Shown: one piece after another, positions 43,501 through 55,025 of the stretch
Layout: each line of letters opens with the position of its first letter
How positions within the stretch are numbered: the stretch's first letter is position 1
DNA from: Halichoerus grypus
Lineage: Eukaryota > Chordata > Mammalia > Carnivora > Phocidae
DNA length: 64,000 nucleotides
NCBI RefSeq assembly: GCF_964656455.1
Contig: NC_135726.1
Span: 30,471,930-30,535,929 of the forward strand
Direction of reading: 5' to 3'
Made by a program: the position numbers and the translations under genes
Notes under the pieces: generated by a model
Databases searched by the model: none
The model's input: only the letters and a program-made list of their open reading frames with translations
Told to the model about the DNA's origin: nothing

Positions 43501-44099
43501 ATATAGTTCAGTTATTAAAGTTTTTGGCCTATTATTTGGCATCAGATCCATGTATGCATAGCTTAGGGTGAGTGAAGGAGTTCATACAAAATATTTTGGC
43601 ATCACTTTCACAAGCTCTTTACTCTGTGACCTCCCAGACACTCACTGGCTCACAGGAATTTCCTTTCTTGATCTTTTGATTAGGAAGTTGCAACTTAATT
43701 CCTCCTCTCTGTCATGTCCTTCACACAAGTCTGCTTCTGGGGCTAAGTGGCAAGAGGACATATAGAGAAAAAAAGCGATAGGCATTATTCCTATAATTAT
43801 TATAAATAATTAAATAATTAAAAAAATAAATAATAAATAATTATTATAAATAATAATTGGGACCAGTCTCTAAGGTCAAAAAGGATTCCTCCTTTCTGAG
43901 TTTAAGCACCTGCTCAGCTTCTGGTGCCATCATTAACACCATCACAGTGTGATTGTCCCAGGGGATGGGGTGAGAGAAAATGGGAAAAATGGGATATTTT
44001 TCAACTCTCTTTTATCCAGAGGCCTCCTCCCTTCCCACTTCTTAAACCAGAAGTTGAGCTTTCTTTTGGTTTTTTTTTTTTTTTTTTTGCTCTGAGCAA
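43501..44099. other. Unassigned DNA with an AT-rich patch
   Basis: 43791-43858 is an AT-only patch with repeated ATAATTATTATAAATAAT. The rest may include the 5' edge of the L1M; no gene. Confidence 0.4.
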
Positions 44100-44640
44100 A
44101 ACAGACATGGTTTCTGCCATTACAAAACTTAAATCCATCAAAGAATCACCTAAACATACAGTTACAATTACAAAGGTTATGTTGAAGAAAAAGTACATGG
44201 TGCTTTCTGAACATGTAACAAAGGGCTCTAACCTAATTGTGGGAGAAGGAGAGAAGAAGGTGGTCAATAATGACTTGAGCCAAGACCTGAATAATAAGTG
44301 GGAACTCAATTGGTCAGCTGGTGGGATATGGCAGGGTAGAGTAAGGGGAAGAGGAACTCTGGTAGAGAGGACAGCACCTTTTATGGTCCTGTGATGGGAG
44401 GAGAGTGGCATGTTAAGGAATAACTGATATGATTGATGAGGTGGTTAATGAGGGAGTTCAGAGGAGAATGGCACCAGAAGTGTGGGCAAAACAAGATGGA
44501 GAATTAGGTTGGGCCAGGTCTCTTAAGCTTTGTAAAAGGCTGTATTTTAAGAACAAGATGAGCAAATTGAATTTTGTTTTTTAATGTTCTTAGTGGGATA
44601 GGAGGGACATTTCCAGGGTTACTCTGGAAAATGATACAAA
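44100..44640 (+). mobile_element. Ancient mammalian interspersed repeat (family unassigned), copy 2
   Basis: Contains 'aggttggggccaggtc', 'ctttgtaaaaggctgtatttt' and GTTACTCTGGAAAATG in the order of the family's distal part. Compare the copy at 47885-48480. Confidence 0.4.
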
Positions 44641-45333
44641 TGACTGCTCCATTTGGGGAATAGTTTGAGGCTTACAGTCACTATTCCAAGTCTAGGTTAG
44701 CTTATACAGAATGTCCTCCATGATTGCTTCTTCTGAGCTCTTAAGAGACATCACCAACCTCTCCAGAATGAAAGTCAAAAAGATTGGCATCAGCATTTAG
44801 AAATACAGGTTGGTGATGATACCCACTGTCTCATGTTCTCCCCACACCTTCTGGATGTATTTCGCTGGGTTAGGCAAATCATTTGCCTCTGGAAGCTAAC
44901 ATTAAAAACTGTAAGCATGAGTTCTCTTTGCGTGGAAAACAAACAAACAAACAAAAAACAAAAACAAAACAAAACAAAAAAACAAAACAGATCCACCAAG
45001 AGAGGTACAAATGGGAAATGAGAGTCCCCATGATATTTAAGTTTCTGGATCCAGTCAATCCTGAAACCACTTCCACTCCTTTTTTTGCCATGGTTTCATT
45101 TACCCGGGTCAACACGTTTCTTTCTGTCCCTGCGCCAACTTGCAACTGAAAGTGTCCTATCTAATGCATTCTTTTGAGAAGTTCTCAGGGACCAGGTTTT
45201 GCTGTGTACTAATTAATTTAACTCAAGGATTAGCTGGGGTCACCCTGTCCTTTGGATTTAAATAAAGTTTGGCACAAACTCTCATGGCCAATGCAGAGGG
45301 TAAGGGCATTGTTTTCCCTGCACATGTGCGCGC

Positions 45334-45336
<3 letters not shown>
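44641..45336. other. Unique DNA with an (AAAC)n run
   Basis: 44936-44989 is a run of AAAC/AAAAC units. There is no recognised gene in the 80-odd codon frames overlapping it. Confidence 0.45.

Positions 45337-45380
<44 letters not shown>
45337..45380 (+). repeat. (TG)22 dinucleotide microsatellite
   Basis: Uninterrupted TG run followed by G-rich sequence. Confidence 0.98.
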
Positions 45381-45381
<1 letters not shown>

Positions 45382-46785
45382 TTGGAGGGGGCAGGAGTTA
45401 GGGGAGGGGGATGGAGGGGTTGTGTGAAAGTTCTCTGGCAGCTGGTTCTGCCCTCAGTGAACTCCCAACCATATTCCATTCTCACATCTGACCGCTGTTC
45501 TCCTTCTCTGCCTCTCAGATCAGGAACAAGCCCCATGACCTTGATTACCCCAAACCATTCTTCCCAGGCATTGGTGCATTGGGTAAGTCTTGCTCCAAGT
45601 CTGGATGGCAGAGATGTTGACATTTCAAAATTGCAAACAACTTGAAAGTACACATTAGACATCAAATCTTCTTCAAAAATGCTGGAATTTCTCAGTGATC
45701 ACTCTTGGCAATACACTTCTACCTGTCATCATGCCGTTCTCACCTTACCCCTTGCTAAGCTGCTCTAAATTCTTTTGAACTTCCTATGCAGATGAGTTTA
45801 TTATCTTCTGATTGCACCGTCTCCTTATAGAACCTCCCACACTGAGTGGCCTGGAGACACATGCCGCTGATGGACGTAGTCCCCTCCTTATGGAAAACTC
45901 CCTGTTGGCTGTTAAATGAAGGTTTTTTTTTTTTCTCACCCCACTACACTATCTATCTCCACTCTGTTTTTACCTCTTTAATACCTCCTTTACGTTCTAT
46001 CATTTTTTTGCCCCTTCCTCCCAAATGCAGCGAGAAACAAGCAAAAAACTCCTGGCATGATTCCCAATGCTCATTTGCTCTCATTGAGCAAATGGCTTTG
46101 AAAGGATCACTTTCACTCATCTGCTGGGATCTGGGGAGAGGCCCCAACCCTCCCGGCTCCTGCAACATGCTAATTTTAAGGCACCAAGTTGGCATCAGCT
46201 CTGGACAGTCTCTTTTGTGTCATGCAACCCTTCTCCTTTCCTCCCTCCCTCCATGCTCAACAGGAACTTTGGCAAAAGAAAGAAAGAAAACCAACCTGAG
46301 TGGGTTCCAGCTCTTCTCTTGCTTTTTTTTTTTCCCTCCCAGGTCTCAAGTTACTTGAATGAGGGGCTCTCTGTCGATTGAACCTCCTGTGTTCAGCTTT
46401 TTAAGCTGACAGCTTCCCTTTCTTCTCCTGCCATGAGAAAGCTCCCGGAGGTGCAGGCATGTTACCTCTTCCCTGGCACAGAGGTGGGACAAAGCTCCTG
46501 TTTAGGTTGGCCCCGGAGGTATAGGATTGCTCAGCCTCTGGCCCTGGCACCGCTGGCCCTCGGTTGTCTGCTCATGCACCCCGTTCCTGGAAACACCAAT
46601 GGTGGTGGATGATCTTTCATCGCAGGGAGAGCTTTCTTCTCCTTGGATGCAGGAGAAGGAATCCCAGAGAGGGCAGAGCAGTGCTGTGGGCACAAACACA
46701 TGGCTGCGCTACGTCAGTGGTCAAGTAGATTTTCCGAGCAATTACAGTCAGGGAGAATGCTTGTAGGAAACAGAATAAGTCTCTA
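45381..46785. other. Unique DNA, no gene
   Basis: No repeat signature. The frames at 45846-46358 plus and 45282-45665 minus do not resemble any protein I know. Confidence 0.4.
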
Positions 46786-46982
46786 GGGGCGCCTGCGTGG
46801 CTCAGTCAGTTAAGTGTCTGACTCGATTTTGTCTCAGGTCATGGTCTCAGGGTCGTGGGATGATCCCCAAGTTGGGCTCTGTGCTCAGCTCTGTCTGCTT
46901 GAGATTCTCTTTCTCCCTCTCCCTCTGCTCCTCCCCCGATTCATACTCTCTCTCTCTTAATAAATAAATAAAATCTTAAAAA
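46786..46982 (+). mobile_element. SINEC, plus strand
   Basis: Head GGGGCGCCTGCGTGGCTCAG, then TCAGTTAAGTGTCTGACTCG, TCTCAGGTCATGGTCTCAGG, a pyrimidine arm, and a TAAATAAATAAAATCTTAAA tail. Flanks AATAAGTCTCTA and AATGAAGTCTATA look like a decayed target duplication. Confidence 0.94.
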
Positions 46983-47204
46983 ATAATGAAGTCTATAAAT
47001 GCCCCCTTCACCTTTCCTTCTTCCTTTTAAACCATAAGATGTAAAGTGCCAGTGTTTTGCCTTATTCTTGCATGCCATATAGTTCCTCACCCTTACGTTC
47101 CGTGTGCAGATCCTAAAAAATGTTAAATTCAATATAAAAGGTGAACAGATGTCGGGTGTCACGAATAATGTAAATTATCATAATTGATTGTTGTTGGCAC
47201 TATC

Positions 47205-47400
47205 ACTATTAATTGAACACTTCATTACACACCAAGTACTGTCCTGTGTCCTTCACGTGAAAGGTCTCGCTCGGTCAGTTCAGCAATCCTATGAGTCAGA
47301 TTTGAGCATTCTCTTCAGCTTATAAACAAAGACAGAGAGGCCAAGCCACGAAACCCAGTAAATTTGTAGCAGAGTCAGAATTGGAACCCAGAGCACCTCC
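47205..47400 (-). mobile_element. MIR-like SINE relic, minus strand
   Basis: Plus strand: CAAGTACTGTCCTGTGTCC, GCAATCCTATGAGTCAGATT, AGAGAGGCCAAGCCACG, CAGAGTCAGAATTGGAACCC. Reversed MIR order. Confidence 0.75.
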
Positions 47401-47884
47401 ACACTTTGTGTGCTGAATTGCACCCTACATTCACGTGTGTTGTAAGTGTGTTAGGAAAGTGGTCTTCGCTCTTTCTGGATAGTCTATAGTTGTTAATGAG
47501 AAAATTCATCTCTATGCAAGGAAAAGTAAAGGGAATTTTTCTCCTTCAGATGTTCTTTGATTTGTTCCCCTATCAATATCAGGCTTCTCTGGATGATTGC
47601 AGCTCATGGCACTCTGATGCTAAGTAGACTTTAGGAATTCGGATTCTTTGCAAAGTATCTCTGAAGCTAAACCAGAAGTTTAGAGACTCATTCTCTTGCC
47701 TGCAACACTGCATACGTGCTTTAAGGAACAGGAAAGCCAGAGCTTTGGTGTGCCATAAAGAAATGCAAAGCAGAGAGCTATGGAAATGTCCAAAGTTTGG
47801 ATTTTTAAAGGGAAGTAAGAGGCTTGGTCACTCCTCACTGCAAAAGGAATTTGTAACTCTCTCATTTAGCCAATATCCTGTGAC
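47401..47884. other. Unique DNA, no feature seen
   Basis: No coding or repeat signature recognised. Confidence 0.4.
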
Positions 47885-48480
47885 CATGGGCCAGGCCCTG
47901 TCTGTGGGCTAAGTACTGATAGCATAGCATGACAGCCTGGTCCTTCCCCACTGGGGCTTACATCTCAGTGCAGGTAGATAGATGGAAACAAACAAATGTG
48001 GTGGTTTCAGGTAGTGATAGATCCAGTGCCATGCAGAGTAAAGCAGCGTATCAGGATAGAGACTGGCTAGATCAAGTCATCGGGGAAGGCCTCTTTGAGG
48101 AGGGGATATTTGAGCTGAGGCCCCTTCAGACAAAAAGAGCCAGCCATGTGAGGTGTGGAAAAAGCGGGAATACAGAAATCACAATAAGCCAGGGAGGAGG
48201 GGGATATGTATGAGAAACAGAAGAAGGTCAGAATGCCTGCAGAAGAACAGAGGAAGAGGGTAGTGAAGAGAGAAGAGGCTGGGGCTAGATGAAGCAGGGC
48301 TTTGTAGGGCACGAAGGGCAGTTTGGGAAGCCATTGAAGGTTTTACTGCAGGAGACTGACATGATCCAATTTACATTTCTAAATGAAGGCCCTGGCTGCC
48401 AAGGGCCAATCTCAGAGGCAGGGAGAACAGTACCAGCCTACCAGATGTGGGCAGGAGGAAATGAAGGGCACTCAGAATAG
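47885..48480 (+). mobile_element. Ancient mammalian interspersed repeat (family unassigned), copy 3
   Basis: The most complete copy in the window: CCAGGCCCTGTCTGTGGGC, TCCCCACTGGGGCTTACATC, GGGGAAGGCCTCTTTGAGGA, GGGCTTTGTAGGGCACGAAG, GAAGCCATTGAAGGTTTTAC, GACTGACATGATCCAATTTA. Confidence 0.55.
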
Positions 48481-48514
48481 GGAAATTGCGGTGGGGATAC
48501 AGAGGAGAGGACAG

Positions 48515-49097
48515 ATACATGACCTTTGCCATTTTTTCATTGGGTTGCTTGTTTTTTTCTTATTGAGTTCTGAGAGCTCTTTATTTATTCTGGATATGCA
48601 TCCTTCATCACATACCTGGCTGCAAATATTTTCTCCCAGCCAGTGGCTTTTCCTTAATTCTCTTAACAGTGTCCTTTGAACAGTAGAGATTCCTAATTTG
48701 AGGAAATCCAACTTATCAAATTTCCCTTTTATGAATTATGTTTTTAGTGTCATAGCTAAGAAATCCTTGCCTAAATTAGAGTTGCAAAGATTTTCCCCTC
48801 TGGTTTTTTCTGGAAGCTCTATAGTTTTAGCTTTTATATATCAGTCTATGACCTGCTTTGAGTTAATTTTTATATATGGTGTAAGGTATGGATTGACCTT
48901 AATTTTTTTTGCATGTGAATATCTAATTGATAAAGCATCATTTGTTGAAAACTGACTTTTATCTACTGAAGTGTTTGCACTTCTCAAAAATCAGTTGCCC
49001 ATACGTGTGTGGGTCTATTTCTGGACTTCTTCTGTTCTATGGTTTATTTGTCTAACTTTGTGCCAATGCCACACTGTCTGTCTTGATAACTGTAGTT
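48515..49097 (-). mobile_element. Old L1M ORF2 C-terminal fragment
   Basis: Reverse-complemented ORF2 phrases: CTTTGCCATTTTTTCATTGG, TTTGTTGAAAACTGAC, CACTGTCTGTCTTGATAACT. Decayed. Cut by the SINE that follows. Confidence 0.8.
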
Positions 49098-49111
49098 TTA
49101 TAAGAATTCTT

Positions 49112-49315
49112 TTTTTTTTTTTTTTTAAAGATTTTATTTATTTATTTGACAGAGAGAGACACAGCGAGAGAGGGAATACAAGCAGGGGGAGTGGGAGAGG
49201 GAGAAGCAGGTTTCCCGCGGAGCAGGGAGCCCGATGCGGGGCTCGATCCCAGGACCCTGGGATCATGACCTGAGCCGAAGGCAGACGCTTAACGACTGAG
49301 CCACCCAGGCGCCCC
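49112..49315 (-). mobile_element. SINEC, minus strand, young
   Basis: Poly-T, AAAGATTTTATTTATTTATT, GACAGAGAGAGACACAGCG, GATCATGACCTGAGCCGAAG, GAGCCACCCAGGCGCCCC. Perfect 14-bp duplication TTATAAGAATTCTT at 49098-49111 and 49316-49329. Confidence 0.97.
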
Positions 49316-49350
49316 TTATAAGAATTCTTAAAGATAGGTACGGTTAGTCT

Positions 49351-49557
49351 CTCTCACTCTCTCTCTCTTTTTTTTTTTTTAAGAGGGAGAGAGAGAGTGC
49401 GGGGGAAGGACAGAGGGAAAGGGAGAGAGAGAATCTTAAGCAGTCTCCATGCTCAGTGCAGAGCCCAATGCGGGGCTCTATCTCACAACCTGAGATCATG
49501 ACCTGAGCTGAAATCGACAGTTGGACGCTTAACCGACTAAGCCACCCAGGGGCCCCA
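49351..49557 (-). mobile_element. SINEC, minus strand, older
   Basis: CT-run and poly-T, the purine arm, GTCTCCATGCTCAGTGCAG, GAGATCATGACCTGAGCTGA and AAGCCACCCAGGGGCCCC. GGTTAGTCT recurs at 49342-49350 and 49558-49566. Only about 20 bp separates it from the younger SINE's duplication. Confidence 0.94.
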
Positions 49558-49599
49558 GGTTAGTCTTTCTTTTTAATATATTTAAATAATAAGAAAAAT

Positions 49600-50960
49600 A
49601 TATTTATTAATGTTGTTACCATTTCTAGTATTCATTATTCCTTTGTGTAGATCTGTATTTCTATCTGGTATCATTTTTCTTTCTGCCTGAAGAGCTTTCT
49701 TTACACGTCTGGGAGTACATATCTGACTACTGAATTTGACTTTCAGGTAGTGTTTTTGTTTGTTTGTTTGTTTTTGATGTCTGAAAAAGTCTTCATTTTG
49801 CCTTTGGTTTTCAAAGATATTTTGGTTGCTATAGAATTCTAGGTTGATAGCTTTGTTTTCCAGGACTTTAAACATGTTGCTCCACGGTCTTCTCACTTGC
49901 CTTGTTTCCAGTGAGAAATCTACCATCATATATATCTTCTTCCCTGTGTGCATATTGTGTCTATTTAATCTGGCTTCTGTTAAGATTTTCTCTTTTTTCT
50001 AGTTTTAAGACATTTGATTATGTTGTGCTTTGGTGTATATATTTTTCTTCATGTTTCTTGTGCTTGGTGTTCATAGCTTCTTGGATTTCTGGGCTTGTAG
50101 TTTTTATTAAATTGGAAAAGAATGTAGCCATTAATTTTTTTCAATATTTTTTTCTCTTACTGTCTTCCTTTCAGCAAAACACACGCATTACATTGCTTGA
50201 AGTTGTAGTACAGCTCAGTGATGCTCTGTCCATTTTTCTTCTTTTTTCTTTCTCGTTTTCATTTTGGATAGTTTCCATTTTCGTGTCTTTAAATCCACTA
50301 ATCTTCTCTTCCTCGATGTCTCATTGGTCATTAATCCCCTCCTGTACTTTTCCTTTTACACATTGTAGATACTTCTCCAGGTTCAATTTGTTAGTTTTTT
50401 TTTTAATTGTCCATATTTCTACTCAGCATGTTCAATCTTTCCTCTAGTTTTGTTTAATATCCAGGATGCAGTTATAATCATTTTAATGTCCTTTTCTAAT
50501 AATTCTAAAATCTGAGTCAATTCTGGGTTGGTTTCAATGGATTGATTTTTCCCCTCATCATGGATTCTATTTTTCCATTTTTTTTTCATGCCTGGTAATT
50601 TTTTATTGGATGCCAGACATGTGCCAGTAATACGCTGAATTCTCCAGGGGGCCTCTCTCCAGAGTTACAGAATCTCTGTCTGTGTAACTCTTTCCTCTCT
50701 GGCACTCTGCCCTGTGAACACTAGTCACCATGCTCTCCTCGGACCCTCACCTTCAGATCCTCAAGCAGGAAATTTGCCTGGCTCCAGCATGGATCCCCCT
50801 TCCTGTGCCATGGACTGGAAATTCTCTCAATGGAGTAAGCTGGGGCAACTGTGGGGTTCCCCTCATTTGTTTCCTGCTTTTCAGGGACCTCTGTCCCTTG
50901 TTGACTGATACCCAGTGTCTCGAAAACCATTGTTTCACATCTTTTGCCTGTATTTGAGTG
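49600..50960 (-). mobile_element. Old L1/HAL1 ORF1 and 5' region
   Basis: The reverse complement resembles ORF1 (plus strand TTTTGGTTGCTATAGAATTC, CCAGTGAGAAATCTACCATC) and further right a 5'UTR-like segment (50590-50960). Whether it is one L1M with an ORF2 deletion or a HAL1 next to an L1M cannot be settled by eye. No functional frame. Confidence 0.65.
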
Positions 50961-51939
50961 ATTTTAGGAACAAGGGTCCCTGTTACTACATCTCAGCTGG
51001 AAATTAAAGGCTTAAAGTTTATTTTTTAATAAATGACTTACAATAACAGGAAGGTTACTAATATTACATTATCCCTTTGGCTTTAGGATATCCCTTGGGA
51101 TAACTTAGCACAGTAGTTAGTAGTGAGGGCATGTTCATTACCTATTAATTATAAAAGGAAAGGAACATTTTACTTTTCACATGTTCTAATTTTAAGGTGC
51201 AAGTGTAGCTGTAAAGCATTTGAATACTGATTGACTAATCTTTCAGAACTCTGGGAGTTAAGCCTTGATGTAGTATCAGTGAAGGTGTTCACAGTACACA
51301 GGACAATTACTGATGACAGCCCATTTATGGAGCTAATGGAACAAATAATGATTCTGTAAAGTTTTAGAACAGATGGACAGTTATTTCTGTTTCTGCAAAG
51401 TCGATGTTCAAGATATGAGTAAATTAATTTTCTTCTAACCAGGAAATTTTGTTTATGATATGGGAAGAGCCATTCTTCATAAAGAACAGGAGGTAGCTTG
51501 TCATTGACTTAGAGGACCCAGAAAATTCCCAGGCAAATGATAATCACTTTCATAGATATTTATTGAACAAAAAATAGTATAATCTATCAGTTACAGGAAT
51601 AGCAAACTGATGGCTTGTATGTGATATTTTTCCTGTCTGCAAAGCATTTTTCAAAATCAGGAGATTTCACACAAAAATCCAGACTTTCAGTTTCTCTTTG
51701 ATGACAGAAGCTCCCTGTTAGTAAAGTTGGCCTCTTTCATTTGCTAATATGAGCTGCATAGCCTGTGTACTCCTTTGAGTTTGCAAAGCCTTCCTCAATA
51801 CTTCATCCTTCTTAATCTTTTTCATTGAAATATCTTCCTAATAAAGATGATGCCTAGAATATCGTGAGTAGTAAAAGTCTATCATTGAAGCGGGATTGCT
51901 TTAAGAGGCACTTTAAAGTTATTACTTCCAGTGATGGTT
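50961..51939. other. Unique DNA, no feature seen
   Basis: AT-rich sequence without recognised coding or repeat signature. Confidence 0.4.
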
Positions 51940-52520
51940 TAAAATAATGACCACAAAATCTTTGACACTACTCTCACTGAAAGAAGAGATTATGTTCTCT
52001 CTCCTTTTTTTCCTCCTCTGGAATTGAGACAGACTTATGCCTCAACTGGATCTAACAGCGTGTGGCAGAAGTAACGCTGTGTCACTTTCTAGTGAAGGTA
52101 ATAAAAGGCAATGTCCTTTCCATGGGCCTAGCGTTGCCATTCAAGCAGCTCACCCACCCTGAGGCCGCCATATTGTGCAGAAGCCCAGGCCACACGGAGT
52201 AGAGGCTACAGCCAACAACTCCACCTGTGGACCCAGCCAATGGCCGTCGTGAACTGCTAGTTGTGAGTGAAGATGCCTCCAGGTGATTCCAGATTCTAGC
52301 CACCAAGCCATCCTGGTGGCTGGAATCTGGTTAGAGTTAGTTAGCCATCACTAACTCCCAGCTGAGGCCTCAGACATTATGGGGCAGAACACACTGTTCC
52401 CTCTGGGCCCTGCCTGGATTTTGACTCACAGAATGTGTAAACATGAAAAAAAAGAATGGTTGTTTAATATGCTAAGGTATGGGGTGGGTTTTCACATGCC
52501 AACAGTAACTGAAACGTAAG
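51940..52520 (+). mobile_element. Ancient LTR-like interspersed repeat (family unassigned), second copy
   Basis: Contains GCGTGTGGCAGAAGTAACGC, a 'gaggccgccatattgtgc' block, TGAGTGAAGATGCCTCCAGG, TGAGGCCTCAGACATTATGG and AACAGTAACTGAAACG. Shares its opening and ending with 6950-7395. A hairpin-forming inverted repeat lies at 52289-52330. Confidence 0.55.
52289..52330. repeat. Inverted repeat, 17-bp arms, 8-base loop
   Basis: Left arm CCAGATTCTAGCCACCA (52289-52305) and right arm TGGTGGCTGGAATCTGG (52314-52330) pair at 16 of 17 positions. Confidence 0.9.
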
Positions 52521-52564
52521 TATTTCAAAATCTGTTTGAAATAATTCTGCATTAAAGAACACAT

Positions 52565-52690
52565 AAAGATCAGAACACTGATCTGAACTTCTCTATCTGT
52601 AAAATGGGGATGATAGTTTGTATACTATTAAAGGAATAAAAGCATATAAAATACCAATCCCTGTGCCTGTATGTGGTAGGTTCTTGCTTT
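52565..52690 (+). mobile_element. MIR SINE relic, 3' half
   Basis: TGAACTTCTCTATCTGTAAA, ATGGGGATGATAGTTTG, CCCTGTGCCTGTATGTGG. Confidence 0.6.
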
Positions 52691-52707
52691 TAGAAATAAT
52701 TAAAACA

Positions 52708-52885
52708 GGGGCACCTGGGTGGCTCAGTCGGTTAAGCATCTGCCTTCGGCTCAGGTCATGATCTCAGGGTCCTGGGATCGAGCCCCATGTGGGGCTCCCT
52801 GCTCAATGGGGAGTTGGCTTCTCCTTCTCCCTATGTCCCTCCCCCCCACTTGTGCTCTCTCTCTCAAATAAATAAAATCTTTAAA
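52708..52885 (+). mobile_element. SINEC, plus strand, young
   Basis: Head GGGGCACCTGGGTGGCTCAG with the A-box region TCAGTCGGTTAAGC and B-box-like GGATCGAGCCCC, then the pyrimidine arm and AATAAATAAAATCTTTAAAA tail. Perfect 14-bp duplication AAATAATTAAAACA at 52694-52707 and 52886-52899. Confidence 0.97.
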
Positions 52886-52899
52886 AAATAATTAAAACA

Positions 52900-53750
52900 A
52901 AAATAATTATCTTTATGTAATAGTGGCTCTGAAATAGAAATTTAGAAGGAATACTAAAGCTAAAATAATTTTATCTTGTCCTGTAGGTATTTCTCCTCCC
53001 CCCCACCAACTCTGCCCAAATCCTAACCTCTCGTGACCAAAAGAAACTAGTGCCAAAGAAATTATTTGCATTCTGGAAAAATCCAAGGAAATGGAAGACG
53101 TTATATAAAGGCAGCACTCGAGGAACTTTGGTGAAAGAACAAAACATGGTATTTTTTATCCTTTAATCAGGTTAGGGACTTGTTGGTTTTTCAGATAATT
53201 GAAAAAGTGAGTCAATGCCAGGAATCACAAAACATTTGATACCTTGGATATTAAACTTTTTGTTTTAACTAAAACATTCACCCCAAACCCCACAAATAGA
53301 CAAAGTACACGTATAGTCTTTTTTTCCAGGATCGAGGCTTTTTCTTTAGGTCTGGGTCCCCTAATTGGATGCATATCATCTTTCTTGCATTAAACCATAC
53401 CTGTGGCGTACTGGCTATGAATTTTACTTTGATTTCTTTGGAGAGGAAAGAGAACTTAATGGAATTCAAGAACCAGCTGAGTGCGGACTCCTTTTATATT
53501 CTTGCAGCCTAATTAAATAGACATTTTTAAAGTCACTCATCACTTACTGATTCTGTTTGAAGCATTTATTTTAGTTTAGAACATCTATTCTCTTTTTGCA
53601 CTCCTATCATAAATTAGTCATGGAAACTTCCTCAAGTTCCTTCTATCTTTGCGTGTGTAATAGTTAAATTCTACTTCCAGCTTGGAGATGGGCCTCTCGG
53701 TGTGTGCCACTTTGTGGCTGAGGATAAATCATCAAGATTCTCTATTCCCG
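52900..53750. other. Unique DNA, no gene
   Basis: No coding or repeat signature recognised. Confidence 0.4.
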
Positions 53751-53774
53751 CCCCCCCCCCCCCCCCCCCCCCCC
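53751..53774 (+). repeat. Homopolymer (C)24
   Basis: Twenty-four consecutive C residues, preceded by CCCG. Long C/G homopolymers are rare in mammals and hard to sequence; the true length may differ. Confidence 0.9.
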
Positions 53775-54480
53775 GCCACGTTTCGGAAGACAAAAAGTGA
53801 AGTCGTCTTGGGAGCTCGTCTCCATCCGGGATTCACTCCCCACCTCTAGTCCCTCATTGGAAGCTTGCAAAAAGGTGGATCTCTTTATGCGTGTTGGAAG
53901 CCTTCCCTTGAAGAGGAAGTGACCAGAACAAATAAAAATTGGGGGGCCCAGCACTCACAGAGGTCATTTCTTTTTCTCTTTACCCAGCCAGAAAAAAAAT
54001 CACTTCCCCTTACCCCCAATTCCCTTGTGCAAAGGCCGTTGAGGCTGTTTCTTGGTATCTGGAAGACATTTGGCTAATACTAAGTTCTTCCACAGAGATG
54101 CGGAACACTTTATGCAAAACGCACATAGGCGCCACCCCTCTTTAAATCACTGCGCCCCAGTACGCATTTCCCCGGGTGCCGTTCATCCAGAAAGCCTTCG
54201 AAAGGAAACGGACACTTTCTGGGGAGCTGAGAGAGAGGAAGCTCTTTTTTGTCTCTCTAAGACACAGGGCTGACGGAGGCTTTGTCAGCGTGGGGCAGCA
54301 TCCCGAGCGGCAGCTCTCCGACACAGGTGCACACTTCCACTTCATCTTCCTGTCAGTTCACAACCAGCTGGCCTCAGGCTCCGCTTTGGCCAGTGTCTGC
54401 CCCTTCTCAGCCAGATAACCATTTTCAGGTGTTTTCCAAGCATGTAGAAATGTGTTTGGATGCATGAGAGCAGGCGCTTA
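53775..54480. other. CpG-enriched single-copy segment
   Basis: About two dozen CpGs in roughly 700 bp by eye, against a CpG-poor background. There is no repeat signature. Overlapping frames of 60-80 codons in several phases, none recognisable. It could be a regulatory element; no promoter motif or exon is convincing. Confidence 0.35.
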
Positions 54481-54624
54481 GGCGCTGTGTAAAAGGTTAA
54501 CTGACTTGTTGGAAATCTGGTTCCTAACTGTAGGGATTGAAATGACTCTGGGAACAGGATCATTAAGCATCGCAGAAACACAGCCAAGAAGGTGGTTGCT
54601 CTCTCAACAAACATTTGACCACCT

Positions 54625-55025
54625 CCTCTCGCACAAGGACTGCTCCAGGTCCTGGAGATACAGCCATGGGCAAATCAGGTACAAATTCCTGGCCCCCTTG
54701 GAGCCTACATTCTACTGAGGCAGAGAGAGATTGAGATGATACACAATATAGTAAATAAAATATAGAGCATATTAGAGCATGATCAATACTAATGGAGAGA
54801 GAAATCAGGGGGTACAGGAAATGATGAGGGTAAGGGAGTTTGAAATACTAGGTAGGGAGGCCAGGGAAGGCCTCATGATAAGGTGACATTCTAGGAAATG
54901 TACAAAGGAAGCAAGAGACCGGGACATGGCTAGTGGAGGGATGTCCCAGGCGAAGAGCACAGCAAATACAAAAACGCTGAGATGACATGGTCAAGGAACA
55001 GCCAATAGGCCAATGTGCTGGAATG
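54625..55025 (+). mobile_element. Ancient mammalian interspersed repeat (family unassigned), copy 4
   Basis: CTGGAGATACAGCCATGGGC, GGAGCCTACATTCTACTGAG, AGGGAAGGCCTCATGATAAG, GGTGACATTCTAGG, AAGGAACAGCCAATAGGCC. Confidence 0.55.

Noticed and set aside
45846..46358. 170-codon plus-strand frame as a gene candidate
   Set aside because: Low-complexity stretches (poly-F, poly-P/S), no domain, overlapped by a minus-strand frame; consistent with chance.
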